Source of the DNA: Acanthosepion esculentum
Taxonomy: Eukaryota > Mollusca > Cephalopoda > Sepiida > Sepiidae
Direction of reading: 5' to 3'
Assembly: GCA_964036315.1 (NCBI GenBank)
Contig: OZ038495.1
Location: 32,649,808 to 32,713,807, forward strand
DNA: 64,000 nucleotides
A program made the translations under genes and the position numbers. Positions 32,264 to 43,529 of the stretch are shown here, one piece after another (position 1 is the first letter of the stretch; every line of letters begins with the position of its first letter). The notes under the pieces are model-generated. The model ran no database searches and was not told where the DNA came from. It worked only from the letters and a program-made list of their open reading frames with translations.

Positions 32264-32266
<3 letters not shown>

Positions 32267-32290
32267 AGTATGTGGTGCAGTTCAATTTAC

Positions 32291-32809
32291 ATTACATGAA
32301 TCATTCATACAAAAAGCAGATAGTGAAGTTAATGATATAAATGGCAAGAATCACTCTCGCAAACAATTTTTAATAAAATACATTAACCTCGAACCTACAA
32401 ATGAATGTTATGATCCCTGTTTATAAATTCTAGTTGTATAAGGTCTTTTTTTACTACACGCTTTCGATTGTGCATACAATAATCCTCAGGTATAGAAATA
32501 GATGTATTTCTTTGCATCCAGGTAATAACAGTACAACGAAAGTTAAGATGTACTCCGAAATATGTTTACCTGGATGTAAAAAAGACATAACTATTCCTAT
32601 ACCTGAGGATGCTTATATGCACAATCGAAAGCTTGTAGTAAAAAAAAAAAAAAAAAAAGACCTTATACAACTGGAATTTGTAAACAGGGATCATAACATT
32701 CATCTACGGGTTCGAAGTTAATGTATTTTATTAAAAATTGTTTGCGATAGTGATTCTTGCCATTTATATCATTAACTTCACTATCTGCTTTTTGTATGAA
32801 TGATTCATG

Positions 32810-32813
<4 letters not shown>
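32291..32813. repeat. Foldback with 235-bp arms
   Basis: Arms 32291-32525 and 32566-32813 are inverted copies (ATTACATGAATCATTCATAC at the outer ends, CATCCAGGTAA at the inner ends) around a 40-bp loop. The right arm carries a longer A-run (32640-32658). The right end meets a (TA)n tract at 32813. Both arms can be read inward as the same peptide (ESFIQKADSEVNDINGKNH and then RKQFLIKYIN), so the arms may derive from an ORF end. Family unknown. Confidence 0.85.
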
Positions 32814-32858
<45 letters not shown>

Positions 32859-32940
32859 TTTCGAAAATCTTGGTGATCCGTATGGATAATCCCATGGAGG
32901 ATGAAACCCTGAGAGCTCAATGTTAATTCAGAGCGAATAA

Positions 32941-33024
32941 TTTAAAGAAAAACAGACCACTTTAGGCTCCTTGCTGAAATAAACTATTACAATGGAGTCT
33001 TAAAGTGGTCTGTTTTTCTTTAAA
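32941..33024. mobile_element. 84-bp hairpin MITE
   Basis: 24-bp terminal inverted repeats TTTAAAGAAAAACAGACCAC... at 32941-32964 and 33001-33024, perfect by eye, extended by GGCTCC/GGAGTC with bulges. A (TA)n tract follows directly. No coding sequence. Superfamily not assignable. Confidence 0.75.
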
Positions 33025-33061
<37 letters not shown>

Positions 33062-33663
33062 TTATAAATATATTTATATACATACACTTTAAGTCAAATT
33101 CTAGGCTGGCAGTGAGCGGCCATGACTTCCAATTTCATACGCTTTAATGCAATAGGTGATCAGTAGCTGTAGTTCAGAAAATAGGAACCCTTATACCACC
33201 GGGCGAGTCCAAGATGGTGGGCCAAGCAAACTACCATTATGTGGGAGGTATTACAGGTATGTCTGCCGCACTCTTTATTTTACACGAGCGAATTTCAAAG
33301 TGATTTTGTTTATGCTCACGTTCCAAAATTTTACCAAGTAACCAAACACCAAGTCTTGGATAAGGGCTTCTTGTTTTATCAGAGAACATTTAAAAAACTT
33401 AACATATAAACAGTGTTTTCGGGGAGCACAAGTGTTTTTGAGCCTGTGAATGTCTATCGTAGCGAGAATAATATTGAAATAAAACACCACATGTTGTTTA
33501 TGAACAGCTTTATTTATTTTGATTTAGGAGAAAGTAGAATAAAAACGAAAAATAGTTGAGCTAGGAACAAACCAGAATTATCTCGCATCACTTGGCATCT
33601 TATCGTAGGAAAAAGCGATAAAAGAACTTGAGAACTTTTAACCTCAAATGTCTTTACTAATCA

Positions 33664-33779
33664 GACGAAAACGCGCAGTGGCAGAAAAGGGGTGCAAGAA
33701 AAAACAGCTGATGGATGGTAACAACAAAGATTTTTTTTTTTTTTTGTAACTTTTTTTCACTGAGTCTCCTTCTCTGAAC
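33664..33779 (+). repeat. 115-bp direct repeat, right copy
   Basis: Partner of 31935-32049. The stretch between 33050 and 33664 holds no gene; 33239-33276 resembles the end of the small MITE at 58502-58588. Confidence 0.8.
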
Positions 33780-34009
33780 AAATTTAAATCATCACCTGAC
33801 GGTGGAGCTTTTTTTTTTTTCGCTTGCTTTAATTATGCCAGTCGTGTTCATTTATCAAACTTTGACACACTTTTGCTATCCTACGTTAAATGTACACATA
33901 TATATATATGTGCGCATATCCGGGCATGAATGGATTTAGGTGTGTATGTATGGAGTTTTTGAGATTTAAATAACTCGAGAGACAAGACGATTTGTTTGAA
34001 TTAACATTC

Positions 34010-34215
34010 AAACAAGATTCTCATGGCAATTACCTTAGAAATAGCTCTGGTAAATTAACAAGTGTTGAAATATTTCCTTTTACTGATACGCTTATGCCGT
34101 TCTCTCTTTGTTCATTTCAAAACCATAAGACTTTTGTTCTTTGATAGAAGAAAAGGATCCAAGAATTTATTAATGAAGATTTCTCTTTCTCGGGTAATGG
34201 CGCCTTAGTTCACTA
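34010..34215 (+). repeat. Leader repeat shared with 29886-30120
   Basis: Matches in order: ATTCTCATGGCARTTAC, AAGTGTTGAAATATTTCC, GCTTATGCCGTTCTCTCT and AAAGGATCCAA. Lies upstream of SINE S2 and the 5S-derived copy, as at 29.9-30.2 kb. Confidence 0.75.
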
Positions 34216-34230
34216 CGCACTTATTTCCTA

Positions 34231-34370
34231 TAAAAGCGGTGCACCTCGACGTGTTGTAATGGTTAGAAAGCTTGTCTCGCTAGATCAATTACGACTGAGT
34301 AGTGAGTTCGATCGCCTTGTGCCACATCTGAGCTACGCTTAGAAAATCCTTATTTCGAAGTTCACTTTTT
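34231..34370 (+). repeat. tRNA-derived SINE, family S2
   Basis: Plus-strand copy: GACGTGTTGTAATGGTTAGA (A-box region) at about 34238, GAGTTCGATCGCC (B-box) near 34305, body GTGCCACATCTGAGCTACGC. Confidence 0.8.
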
Positions 34371-34385
34371 TTAAATATATTTTTG

Positions 34386-34575
34386 GCTTACAGCTGCATC
34401 ACTTTGAAACACCGATAATCTTACGATCACCGGAGTTAAGCAACGTCGAGCTTAAATGAGTGCCCGCTTGGGAATACCAGGTGCTGTAATTTTGGATGTG
34501 CGGGTGATGCAATTCTTAACGGCTCGATATTGGAACTCGGGTTTCAGAGTTCCAATTCCAGTCGAGGTTCGTTAT
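34386..34575 (+). repeat. 5S rRNA/tRNA composite SINE copy 2
   Basis: 34386-34493 is a 5S rRNA derivative: GGCTTACAGCTGCATCACTT, ACGATCACCGGAGTTAAGCA (box A), TGCCCGCTTGGGAATACCAG (box C) and GTGCTGTAA. About 10 bp from the middle are deleted. It is followed without a gap by the tRNA-like head seen in family T (GGCTCGATATTGG, then AGAGTTCCAATTCCAGTCGA). The two polymerase III promoter types stand in tandem. Confidence 0.8.
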
Positions 34576-34949
34576 ATTCTCTTACGCGCATATAGCCTTA
34601 GAAAATAATTCTCCAGCTATGGGTTAAATAGTGTATGAAATAGTAAATAAGGATTAACTCCAAAACATTTTTGCAACCAAAGAATATTTTCTGGCATTTA
34701 GTAACCCAGCATAAAAGGTAAATCAAATAATCAATCACATTTTATGCGAGATTTTTTTTTAAAATTTTCTAAACAATCATTCGAGATCACAGTCAGATTC
34801 CTCGCTGTCTTTCACGATGTTCGAAGAGAGATTTTAGCATGGGCAAAAGCCAAAAGTTAAACCAGCCATCTGGATTTTTCTATCTCTCACATATATTGGC
34901 TGACGCGATGATTAAGAAAAGAATCTGTCTATATTTCTGAGATGAGGTA

Positions 34950-35225
34950 TTATTTACATTATTCGGACTATTGTCTGAATCTTTGTCGCCATATTTATTA
35001 CAACGTTTCGGCCGCTGTACGCTCCGGCCTTCTTCAGGTGATTGGAATGTCGAAATGAACCCTTTATTTCGATCACTGTGGTACACTGTTCTAGTTCCAC
35101 GTGCCATGTTTAATGGATGTCAGTTATCAGTTATCTCCTGTTAATTTTCCCTCTGAAAGTTCCCCACTACCTTAACCGGGTATTGAACTCACTTTTTGGA
35201 TTTAACTAACGCCTTTTTTCCACAA
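34950..35225 (-). repeat. PLE-end-like repeat, family F
   Basis: Minus strand: CACCTGAAGAAGGCCGGAGC with hairpin partner GCGGCC and GAAACGTTGTAATAAATATG at about 34995-35040, then ATTCCAATCACC. The distal GAGTTCAATACCCGG is the tRNA-like word. Confidence 0.7.
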
Positions 35226-35339
35226 TGCATCTAACTAACACCTTTATCCAATCTTTGAGCTCCCCGTGAAGGGTCTACAATTTCGAATTCAGTCATCATG
35301 CAGCGTACAAGTATTTTCCAAAGAATGTGTGAATATTAT

Positions 35340-35640
35340 TATAGCTCTCCCGTCGAACTCGACGTATGAGGGTCAGACAGATCAGTTCCCAGAAACTGAA
35401 AGCCCGACAGCCACACAGGATTTGATTATAGTGATGAAGGCTTTGTGCATCCACACTTTTTGGAGGGACGAATACAGGGACCTGGTGCAACGGATGCCAC
35501 AAGGTCCCCAAACGACCCTCCGCAGATTTTGAATTCAGAGTTGTCCTTCTCCTAGACCAGTTGCCATCCAAGGCTATAGAACCCAGTCTGTCCTGCTATT
35601 TACCCATAGTTGTGTGAATATACATGCTCGGAAACGTCCC
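35340..35640 (-). repeat. Family T SINE body
   Basis: Shares GGTCCCCAAACGACCCTCCG and CTGTCCTGCTATTTACCCAT with 15600-15670 and, in part, with 56740-56800. The tRNA-like head is not evident. Non-coding. Confidence 0.6.
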
Positions 35641-35649
35641 CTCTGATTT

Positions 35650-36565
35650 GATAAATAGATTTATAGAGCCGAAATCAAATGAAGAAAGGAAATGAAAAGA
35701 TATTGTTTTTATACAAAGGTATTTCTACATTATGATCACGGCATCATCAATTTTGAAAAGATCAATAAATTTCCTGCATACAATATTCCAATTACGCTGT
35801 TAAAAGGTGGATGGATTATTTTTATGTACAATCTTTACTCAAGACATGCGACACCACAAACATTTACTTGTCAATACATTCTTTATAGTTAGCATAATTT
35901 CTCTCTTATTTTATCCTGACAATATATTTCCCATCTCTTTGGTCTCCATTCAATGGTTCGACAAGTTAAAAAGTTGCGCTTCTATCATAAGATCATTGTA
36001 AAATACGTTGTGCCTCGATTCATGTCATATACAACCGATGGAAATATTATAAAAATGAAATGAAAAATGACAAAATCTATACTATCCTTTGCGATCCAAA
36101 AATAAATTGGGTTACAAAAATCACAAAATCATTAAGTTACTGTAAATAGTTTTACCTCATAAAAACAGATAAATGTAATTCACGAATTTAAGCATATCGT
36201 ATCAATCTAAGCTTATTCTTAAGCTTTATAAACAGCGTCCTAATTATATATATTATATATATATATATATATTATATATAAATAAATGAGCGTATGTGTG
36301 ATTGAGTGTATGAATTCATATATGAATATAGGCGTGCATTAATTCATCTGTGCGTGTTTTTGTGTTATATAGAGATGGAATTTAGTCATGACTTTAAAGA
36401 ATATATGATCACATTGAAATTCAGTGTAGGGGACAGATAATTGAAAGTTTATTTATTATCCTTATTAAAGTTCATATGCTGATATCGAGGACTATAATTA
36501 CTGATTGCTTTGAAAATTTTTAAAATCCGGAAATAAAATGGCAAAAATATTTATTGAAACAATCA
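35650..36565. other. Unassigned sequence
   Basis: Two overlapping plus-strand frames at 35692-36001 show no domain. TA tracts at 36245-36275. Confidence 0.35.
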
Positions 36566-36569
36566 ATAC

Positions 36570-36650
36570 ACACATATATATATATATAGACATGCGTATA
36601 ATGTACATTATATATATATATATATATATATAGACATGCGTATAATGTAC

Positions 36651-36688
<38 letters not shown>

Positions 36689-36786
36689 TGCGTATAATGT
36701 ACATTATATATATATATATATATAGACATGCGTATAATGTACATATTATATATATATATATATATATAGACATGCGTATAATGTAC

Positions 36787-36825
<39 letters not shown>
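36570..36825. repeat. (TA)n plus GACATGCGTATAATGTACAT satellite
   Basis: Five direct units, each a (TA)n run plus GACATGCGTATAATGTACAT. The same word forms the larger array at 39645-40360. Confidence 0.95.
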
Positions 36826-36826
<1 letters not shown>

Positions 36827-37370
36827 TTTATTTGAATATTACAACATAAATATGTTATAAAATCACGACAAAAGTAGCCATTTTGTTTCAACACTTCTTG
36901 TGTCTTGTCAAGTGATAATATAGAATAAATGGTTTTAAAAGTTTCAAATTAATCAACGATCCTTAGCTAAGAGTAAACGCTGTTACGTAAGCTAGAGTGG
37001 CCAATCAAAAAACAAGTATAGGATGATTCGAAAAATTTGACAACTAAGCAAGGTTATCTAGATATTAAAAGATTTATAAAATTTGAAATTAAAATTAAAA
37101 GTAAAAAATTAAAAAATTAAAATTACCTATTTAGAAATCTAAATCAGATCTCTATTAAGTTTTAAATTGTAGAATTACCAAGGAGAAAAAATATAAAAAT
37201 AAAAATAAAAGATATATATGCTATTTAATTTATATTTTCATTGAAATTAAGTTGAAAGTTGTATTCAGAATCCCAGACATAGATGTATACATTTTTCGTT
37301 TCATTTCAACATGTTAGTCGCCTCTCACGTGAAATCATTCGAACAACGGCATGTTAAACGCTCGGACGTA
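36826..37370. other. Unassigned AT-rich sequence
   Basis: A-rich stretch at 37070-37220; nothing recognised. Confidence 0.4.
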
Positions 37371-37375
37371 TTTAG

Positions 37376-37558
37376 ATATATACACACACATACAAAAAAG
37401 CAAACCACACATAGGCAAATGCACTATACTTACACATACACATCGATACACACAGGCGCATACATCTACATTCAATATGATCTAGACGGTCAAATGTCGA
37501 AGCTATTCGTGGCTTAATATGTTATTAAACGAATTTAAACTTGAAAAATTTAAACAAA

Positions 37559-37628
<70 letters not shown>

Positions 37629-38880
37629 TATATACATTTTTGAAAACATATAGTTTTCGACACATTTACAGACAAAAGTAAATAACCACCTCCACATATA
37701 ATTGAACACTCGCACATCCGCATATAAATTAATACATGCACCCGCACAGACACATATAAGGATAATAGGTACGCATATACAGACCTACGTACATAAACAT
37801 ACACATAGATAAGCACATATAAATATATTGACCCATACGTCGACGCAGAAAAGTAAATAAGGCAAGTGAAGAAATACATATAAAGATGCAACTATATACA
37901 AGCACACACATACATACACATCTAGATGTACATACATAAGCACGCATGCATATATGCATATACACTAAATATATATATAGACATTTACAAATACAAGTGT
38001 ATACATGAAAAATTAAACAAACGTAAATTAAAACGACATGAGTATAAAAATGCATATACACATCCGCTAGTACATATATATACACACATACATACGCAAC
38101 TCCACATAGATATATACACATATATATCTACAGACATACATATACATACATACATACATATTCACAAATATATATACGCATATATACATATATATATATA
38201 AACACACATATACATATACACACACACACATACACATATACGCACACACACATATACGCACACACACATACATACATATACAAACACATATACATAAACA
38301 TATAGACACATGCATAAAAAAGGAAAAAGAAATAAGCATACATAGACCAACTTATATTCTAATAATATTCCAACAACATTATGATAAAATATATTAAAAG
38401 TTAATCATAATTTAAGAAAAGAACAACGGTTTGTAAGCAATTAAAGGTACTTTATCAACAAAAGTAGATTTTAGTTTGTATCTATGATACACTCCAAGAC
38501 ACTAAAGCCTACATACAAATACACATACAATGACACACCAACATATATATATAAATATCTAATCCTATATAAATACCCATATCGACACATCCAGATAAAC
38601 AATACAGAAACAGTCGAGCGCAACCATATAAACACCCACACATACATATAAATATACACCTATATACAAACACATATACATAAACATATAAATACTTAAA
38701 CATACATATATATGCATATATAAACCTATACATACACATAGAAACATACATACTACATATACATACATATATGCACACTCACACATACATACATATGCAA
38801 TATGCATACCCATATCTACACTCACACAAGTACATATAAATATCCCCATATACCCATACATATACTCACACATTTAGTGG
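37376..38880. repeat. 1.5-kb ACATATACA-type simple-sequence tract
   Basis: Degenerate pyrimidine/purine-biased repeat of CATA, CACA, TACA and TATA words, with a (TA)n core at 37563-37612. Minus-strand frames of 90-130 codons rich in Tyr/Cys/Val/Met are read-through of TGTATA words and not genes. Confidence 0.9.
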
Positions 38881-38971
38881 TAGACACTTACCAGAATTTA
38901 CTCCCTTACTCATACACATAAACAGATTAACCTATGATAGAAGCCAATATACACAACGATATACCTTCATA

Positions 38972-38989
38972 AAAAAAAAAAAAAAAAAA
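38972..38989. repeat. Poly-A run
   Basis: A-run in otherwise unassigned sequence (38880-39195). Confidence 0.7.
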
Positions 38990-39195
38990 TCATATATATA
39001 CCCCTATATACACATATACATATCCTACAGTAGAAATAACTCTACATAACATACAAATATATACATCTAAATACAGACACGTATGATACTTTGTAAGTAC
39101 CCAGTACACATTCATATCGATAAGGCGACTATCATGCTAAAAAGGTAATAGTCTATTAAGTTTCATTTATCATTATCATAGAAAGTATATGATTT

Positions 39196-39643
39196 CTATA
39201 CTAAGTTAAATTTAAGACGATGCTTACAGTTAACTGTTAGTTCATATCTTTGATTTAAAAGATCAGTCTTATTTTTAAATCTAATTATTTCAAGTTTCTC
39301 GTTAAGGCATAAGTAACACGGGGCATATAGTGAGTTACATGTCCGGGCCTTTCTAATTAATTTCCATTTAAACTTAGGTGTTTTATTTTTCTCTTTTAGA
39401 CTCCAAAAGTATTTGGATAATGAAGTCATATATTTATAGTTACTATTATTAAAAGATTGCAGATGACCCCGCCAGCGTTCCTTGAATGGTCTCATTGTGC
39501 AACCTATGTAGAATTTCTTTATATTTGGATTTTCTAGTGTTGATATAGTACTGAGATAAACTACAGATCTAGTTAAACAGTTATTATTTAGTGGACAATT
39601 ATTGGGATTCCTGCAGTTACAGGATTTATTATTTTTTTTTATA
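39196..39643 (-). pseudogene. PLE GIY-YIG nuclease with Cys-rich leader (partial)
   Basis: Minus strand, open from the (TA)n junction at 39643 to a stop at about 39196, roughly 145 codons without interruption. Order: Cys-rich CNCRNPNNCPLNNNC (zinc-finger-like), SVVYLSTIS, KKFYIGCTMRPFKERWRGHL (the GIY-YIG core, read VVY...FYIG, with conserved Arg), then LSKYFWSLKEKNKTPKFKWK and CYLCLNEKLEIIRF, the extended C-terminus typical of zinc-finger-bearing PLE nucleases. Only the nuclease end remains; RT is absent. The uninterrupted frame suggests a relatively young fragment. Confidence 0.85.
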
Positions 39644-39644
39644 T

Positions 39645-39671
39645 ATATATATAGACATGCGTATAATGTAC

Positions 39672-39715
<44 letters not shown>

Positions 39716-39731
39716 GTACATTATACGCATG

Positions 39732-39763
<32 letters not shown>

Positions 39764-39961
39764 ATGTACATTATACGCATGTCTCTCTCTCTCTCTATAT
39801 ATATATATAATGTACATTATACGCATGTCTATATATATATATATATATATAATGTACATTATATATATATATAGAGAGAGAGAGAGACATGCGTATAATG
39901 TACATTATACGCATGTCTCTCTCTCTCTATATATATATATATAATGTACATTATACGCATG

Positions 39962-39993
<32 letters not shown>

Positions 39994-40023
39994 GAGAGAG
40001 AGAGACATGCGTATAATGTACAT

Positions 40024-40055
<32 letters not shown>

Positions 40056-40171
40056 TGCGTATAATGTACATTATATATATATATATTTAGACATGCGTAT
40101 AATGTACATTATATATATATATAGACCTGCATATAATTTACATTATATATATAGACCTGCGTATAATGTAC

Positions 40172-40229
<58 letters not shown>

Positions 40230-40273
40230 CATGCGTATAATGTACATTATATAGAGACATACGTATAATGAAC

Positions 40274-40306
<33 letters not shown>

Positions 40307-40360
40307 GTATAATTAACATATATATATACGTATAATGAACATTATATATATTATATATAT
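39645..40360. repeat. Inverted-unit (TA)n / GACATGCGTATAATGTACAT array
   Basis: About twenty copies of GACATGCGTATAATGTACAT in both orientations, separated by (TA)n and (GA)n runs. Adjacent opposite units make perfect palindromes, for example 39886-39917 centred on GTAC. Diverged units (AGACCTGCGTATAATG) lie at the right end. Tyr/Ile/Met frames here are artefacts. Confidence 0.9.
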
Positions 40361-40405
40361 ATATAAACACACATGCAAACTACAATATATATATATATAT
40401 ATATA

Positions 40406-41949
40406 GTCAACGAGGTAATTTTTGCACACCCATCAAATTTGAAAATTTTTATTCATTTCTAAGAATCTCATGCTCGTAGGATGCCTGGTTTTCATATGTT
40501 AATAATCCTCGGAAAGGAATATAAAAATCAAATGTCAGAACAATAGGTTAAATACAAAAAATTTGACAGTTGGATTAAACAAAATAAAAAAGACAAAATT
40601 ATACGTACAGTACAAAATATCGTTTTAAATTGATTGATGAAAATATAAGTAATTTTCATAGCCATTTTATCGGTGAAGCTTCTACGCTATTTATTCACTA
40701 GAATATATGTGATAATTCTAGCAAAGAACATTACGTGGTGCATAGAGTTTCACCATTGTTATTCTTACGTTAACAACACGATGGGGAAACAAAGAATCTT
40801 AACGTTCAGACAGACGGAGAATTATTAACTTCCACAAGTCGGGAAATAGTTACAGCAGTATTTCAAACCGGTTGGCTATCCCAAGATCTACGGTACAGTC
40901 CGTTATAAAGGAGTTTCAACAGTTTGGCACGACAAAGAATTAGTCAGGACGTGGAAGAAAACCTAAATTGTCACCAAGAACTGCACGAAAACTGTGTCGC
41001 GATATTAATAAAAACCCCAGAGTTGTTTTGAAAGACATCGCCAAAAGTTTAGATACGATGGGTTTTCAGCGTAATACTCGCACAATACAATGTTGTTTAA
41101 ATAAAAATAGGTTGAATGGAAACTGACAAGAATGAACCTCTCTTCACAGACCATGCCACATTGTTGCTCGGTTTAATTTTGCAAAACGTTCTTGGACAAA
41201 AAACGTTGCATTTGGCATCAAGTGCTATGTAGCGACAAAGCAAAAATTCAGCTTTTTGGACATTATGATGTACAGAAGATTTGGCGCAAGAAAGGTGAAA
41301 CTTTCCTCCCAAAGAACACAGTGGCAACATTAAAACATGGAGGCACCTCGGCGATGTTTTGGAGTTGATTTAGCTCAAGGGGGACTGGGCAGTTAAATAT
41401 AATAAGAGGAATAATGAAAACCGCAGACTATCAAAATTCTGGATTTAAAACTACAACTATCAGCGAAAGAATGTTCATCTAGTGTACTGATTTAATTTCC
41501 AGCAAGATAATGATCCCAAATATACGTCTAAATCAGTGACAGTGTAGATTAAGAAAAAGCTCTAGTTCTGCCATGACCTTCCATGGGACTTGACTGGAAT
41601 CATTTATAAAATGTATGGCAAGAATTGAGAGAAAGTTTCCGAATTAACGATTTCATTAATAACTTTAAAAAATGATTACAGTGAGTTATAAAGATGAGGG
41701 TTCATGCTACTATTAATATTGTGAAAACGTAATTTTTATTTTTCATTCTGTAAGAATAATAGCTTCTTTTCTTATTTTGTATCATTCGCTATGAAATGTG
41801 TCGTATATAACCTGAAAGTTGAGTTTTATATTGCTTTTTGGTGCTTATTAAATTATAAAAAAAACCTGGCATTATATTGGCATTAGATTCTGAGAAATGG
41901 ATAAAAATATTAAAAATTGATGGGTGTATGAAACGTTTCGTCGTTGAAC
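40406..41949 (+). mobile_element. Tc1-like transposon with 90-bp TIRs, decayed
   Basis: Left terminus 40406-40505 and right terminus about 41850-41949 are inverted repeats sharing CACCCATCAA, ATTTTTATYCATTTCT and GAATCT. Total 1.54 kb, with the transposase relic inside. The left end sits directly on a (TA)n tract, in keeping with TA target choice. Confidence 0.8.
40780..41680 (+). pseudogene. Tc1-like transposase pseudogene
   Basis: Start MGKQRILTF near 40780. The first HTH is readable as AIPRSTVQSVIKEFQQFGTT, followed by GRGRKPKLSPRTARKL and LCRDINKNPRVVLKDIAKSL (second HTH), then a damaged catalytic region. The second aspartate motif is FQQDNDPKYTSKSV (Asp at 41506). The glutamate of the DDE triad falls on a TAA stop at 41607-41609, just before NVWQELRESFRINDFINNF. 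Many other stops and shifts. The enzyme family cuts and pastes the element at TA dinucleotides; this copy is dead. Confidence 0.85.
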
Positions 41950-41993
41950 ATATTTGCCTTTGTATATTCATTACATATATTTGTTATTTCATG

Positions 41994-42032
<39 letters not shown>

Positions 42033-42434
42033 GGGGGGGGGCACATATGTATGTTGATATATATTTCTGTGCATATATACATACGTATAAAATAAATCAA
42101 TTATATATATATTCATTAATTCATAGGTGTTTATGTTCAGTAACTGAAAATTAAATTTTGATAAGGTCATTGTAGGACTTGTTAAGCCATGATATTCGCT
42201 TCTATAACTCAACCCGAATCAAGTATACGGTTACCAGCTGCCATTTACGTTCTTGACGACGCATCGGGTGGTATAATCTATATTCTCTAAAACGGAGATA
42301 AGGGTGCTTTCCGATAATATCAAAGGTAAGATTTTATAGAAACGGCTGACACAAACAAGGAAATTTTAAAGTAAAGCCAGGGAAGCGCATAGAAACTGAA
42401 ATTTGATTAATATTATAGATAAATAATTATATAA

Positions 42435-42474
<40 letters not shown>

Positions 42475-43166
42475 CATTTAATTATTCACAGATAAATTAT
42501 GTGCATTACAACCCAGTGACAATACTAGTAAAACGTAGGTAAGCTTGCATTTTTGACTTTAGTAATCCAATATCAATTTTCTTGTTAATTATTTTTACAA
42601 AATTGATAACACTCCGATTTGTTTGTCTCTTTCTGTGTTTCTCACAGCAACATTGCATAAATAGCTGTTTGTCGCATAGTTTTTTATTAGAGCAATAACA
42701 TCAAAATAACTGGAAGAATAAGCACTTTCCAGGTGTGACGGCAAATTAATAAAATTTGTATTATTGTTATTTTGTGGAGTCGCTAAATTATTCTGAATGT
42801 TTTTCTCATCATATATTATTACAAATTAATCAAATCTTGACGTGATACAAGAAGGATTAATCTTTTTCAGTTATTAAATTGCTCTTCTATTCAGAACATT
42901 TCCACACATCTTTATATAAAAATCTTTTCCCTTATTTGTAATCTCGTATTTTTAAAAGATCATTTAAGATTGCAATTGTGGGAAAGGTAATTTGCAACTT
43001 TAAATATGCTTTGAATTTAGCAAGATACGTCGTATTTCTTCTGATTTATTTTCAAGTGATATGTATATTTTTGATATAAATTGTATAAACGTCCAGATTA
43101 AAGACTGTATTAGGCGACATTTAAGTACCTATGAATATATATTCCGATGTACACGTTCACACATAC

Positions 43167-43170
<4 letters not shown>
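41950..43170. other. Unassigned sequence with TA tracts
   Basis: (TA)n at 42000-42024 and 42441-42471, G-run at 42033-42040. No element or gene recognised. Confidence 0.4.
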
Positions 43171-43212
<42 letters not shown>

Positions 43213-43309
43213 TAAATCAAATATATATGTATAATCTAATCTATCAATATTGTTGGATTGAAGATTGTGCTTGAAACACCGCGTTTTGATAACGGTAATG
43301 AATATTCAT

Positions 43310-43351
<42 letters not shown>

Positions 43352-43420
43352 TGTACAATTTTTTATATATATATATATATAAAGAATGTACAATTTTTTT
43401 TTTTTTTTTTTTTTTTAGTT
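43171..43420. repeat. (TA)n tracts and poly-T run
   Basis: TA runs at 43171-43207, 43312-43342 and 43364-43381, and a T-run at 43397-43418. Confidence 0.9.
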
Positions 43421-43529
43421 TTATCAAAATTTTCGAATATATTATTTCCTGTTAAACAATCGATCTTTGTAATTATACTGAACCAAGTTATAGAACATTA
43501 GTAGTAAGATTAATATAATTGTTCACATC

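Noticed and set aside
37562..38873. Several overlapping 90-130 codon minus-strand frames rich in Tyr, Cys, Met, Val
   Set aside because: Simple-sequence tract of ACATATACA words; three frames are open together, which is expected from the repeat and not from coding.
37376..38880. Interstitial telomere-like repeat
   Set aside because: No TTAGGG or CCCTAA units; words are CATA/CACA/TACA.
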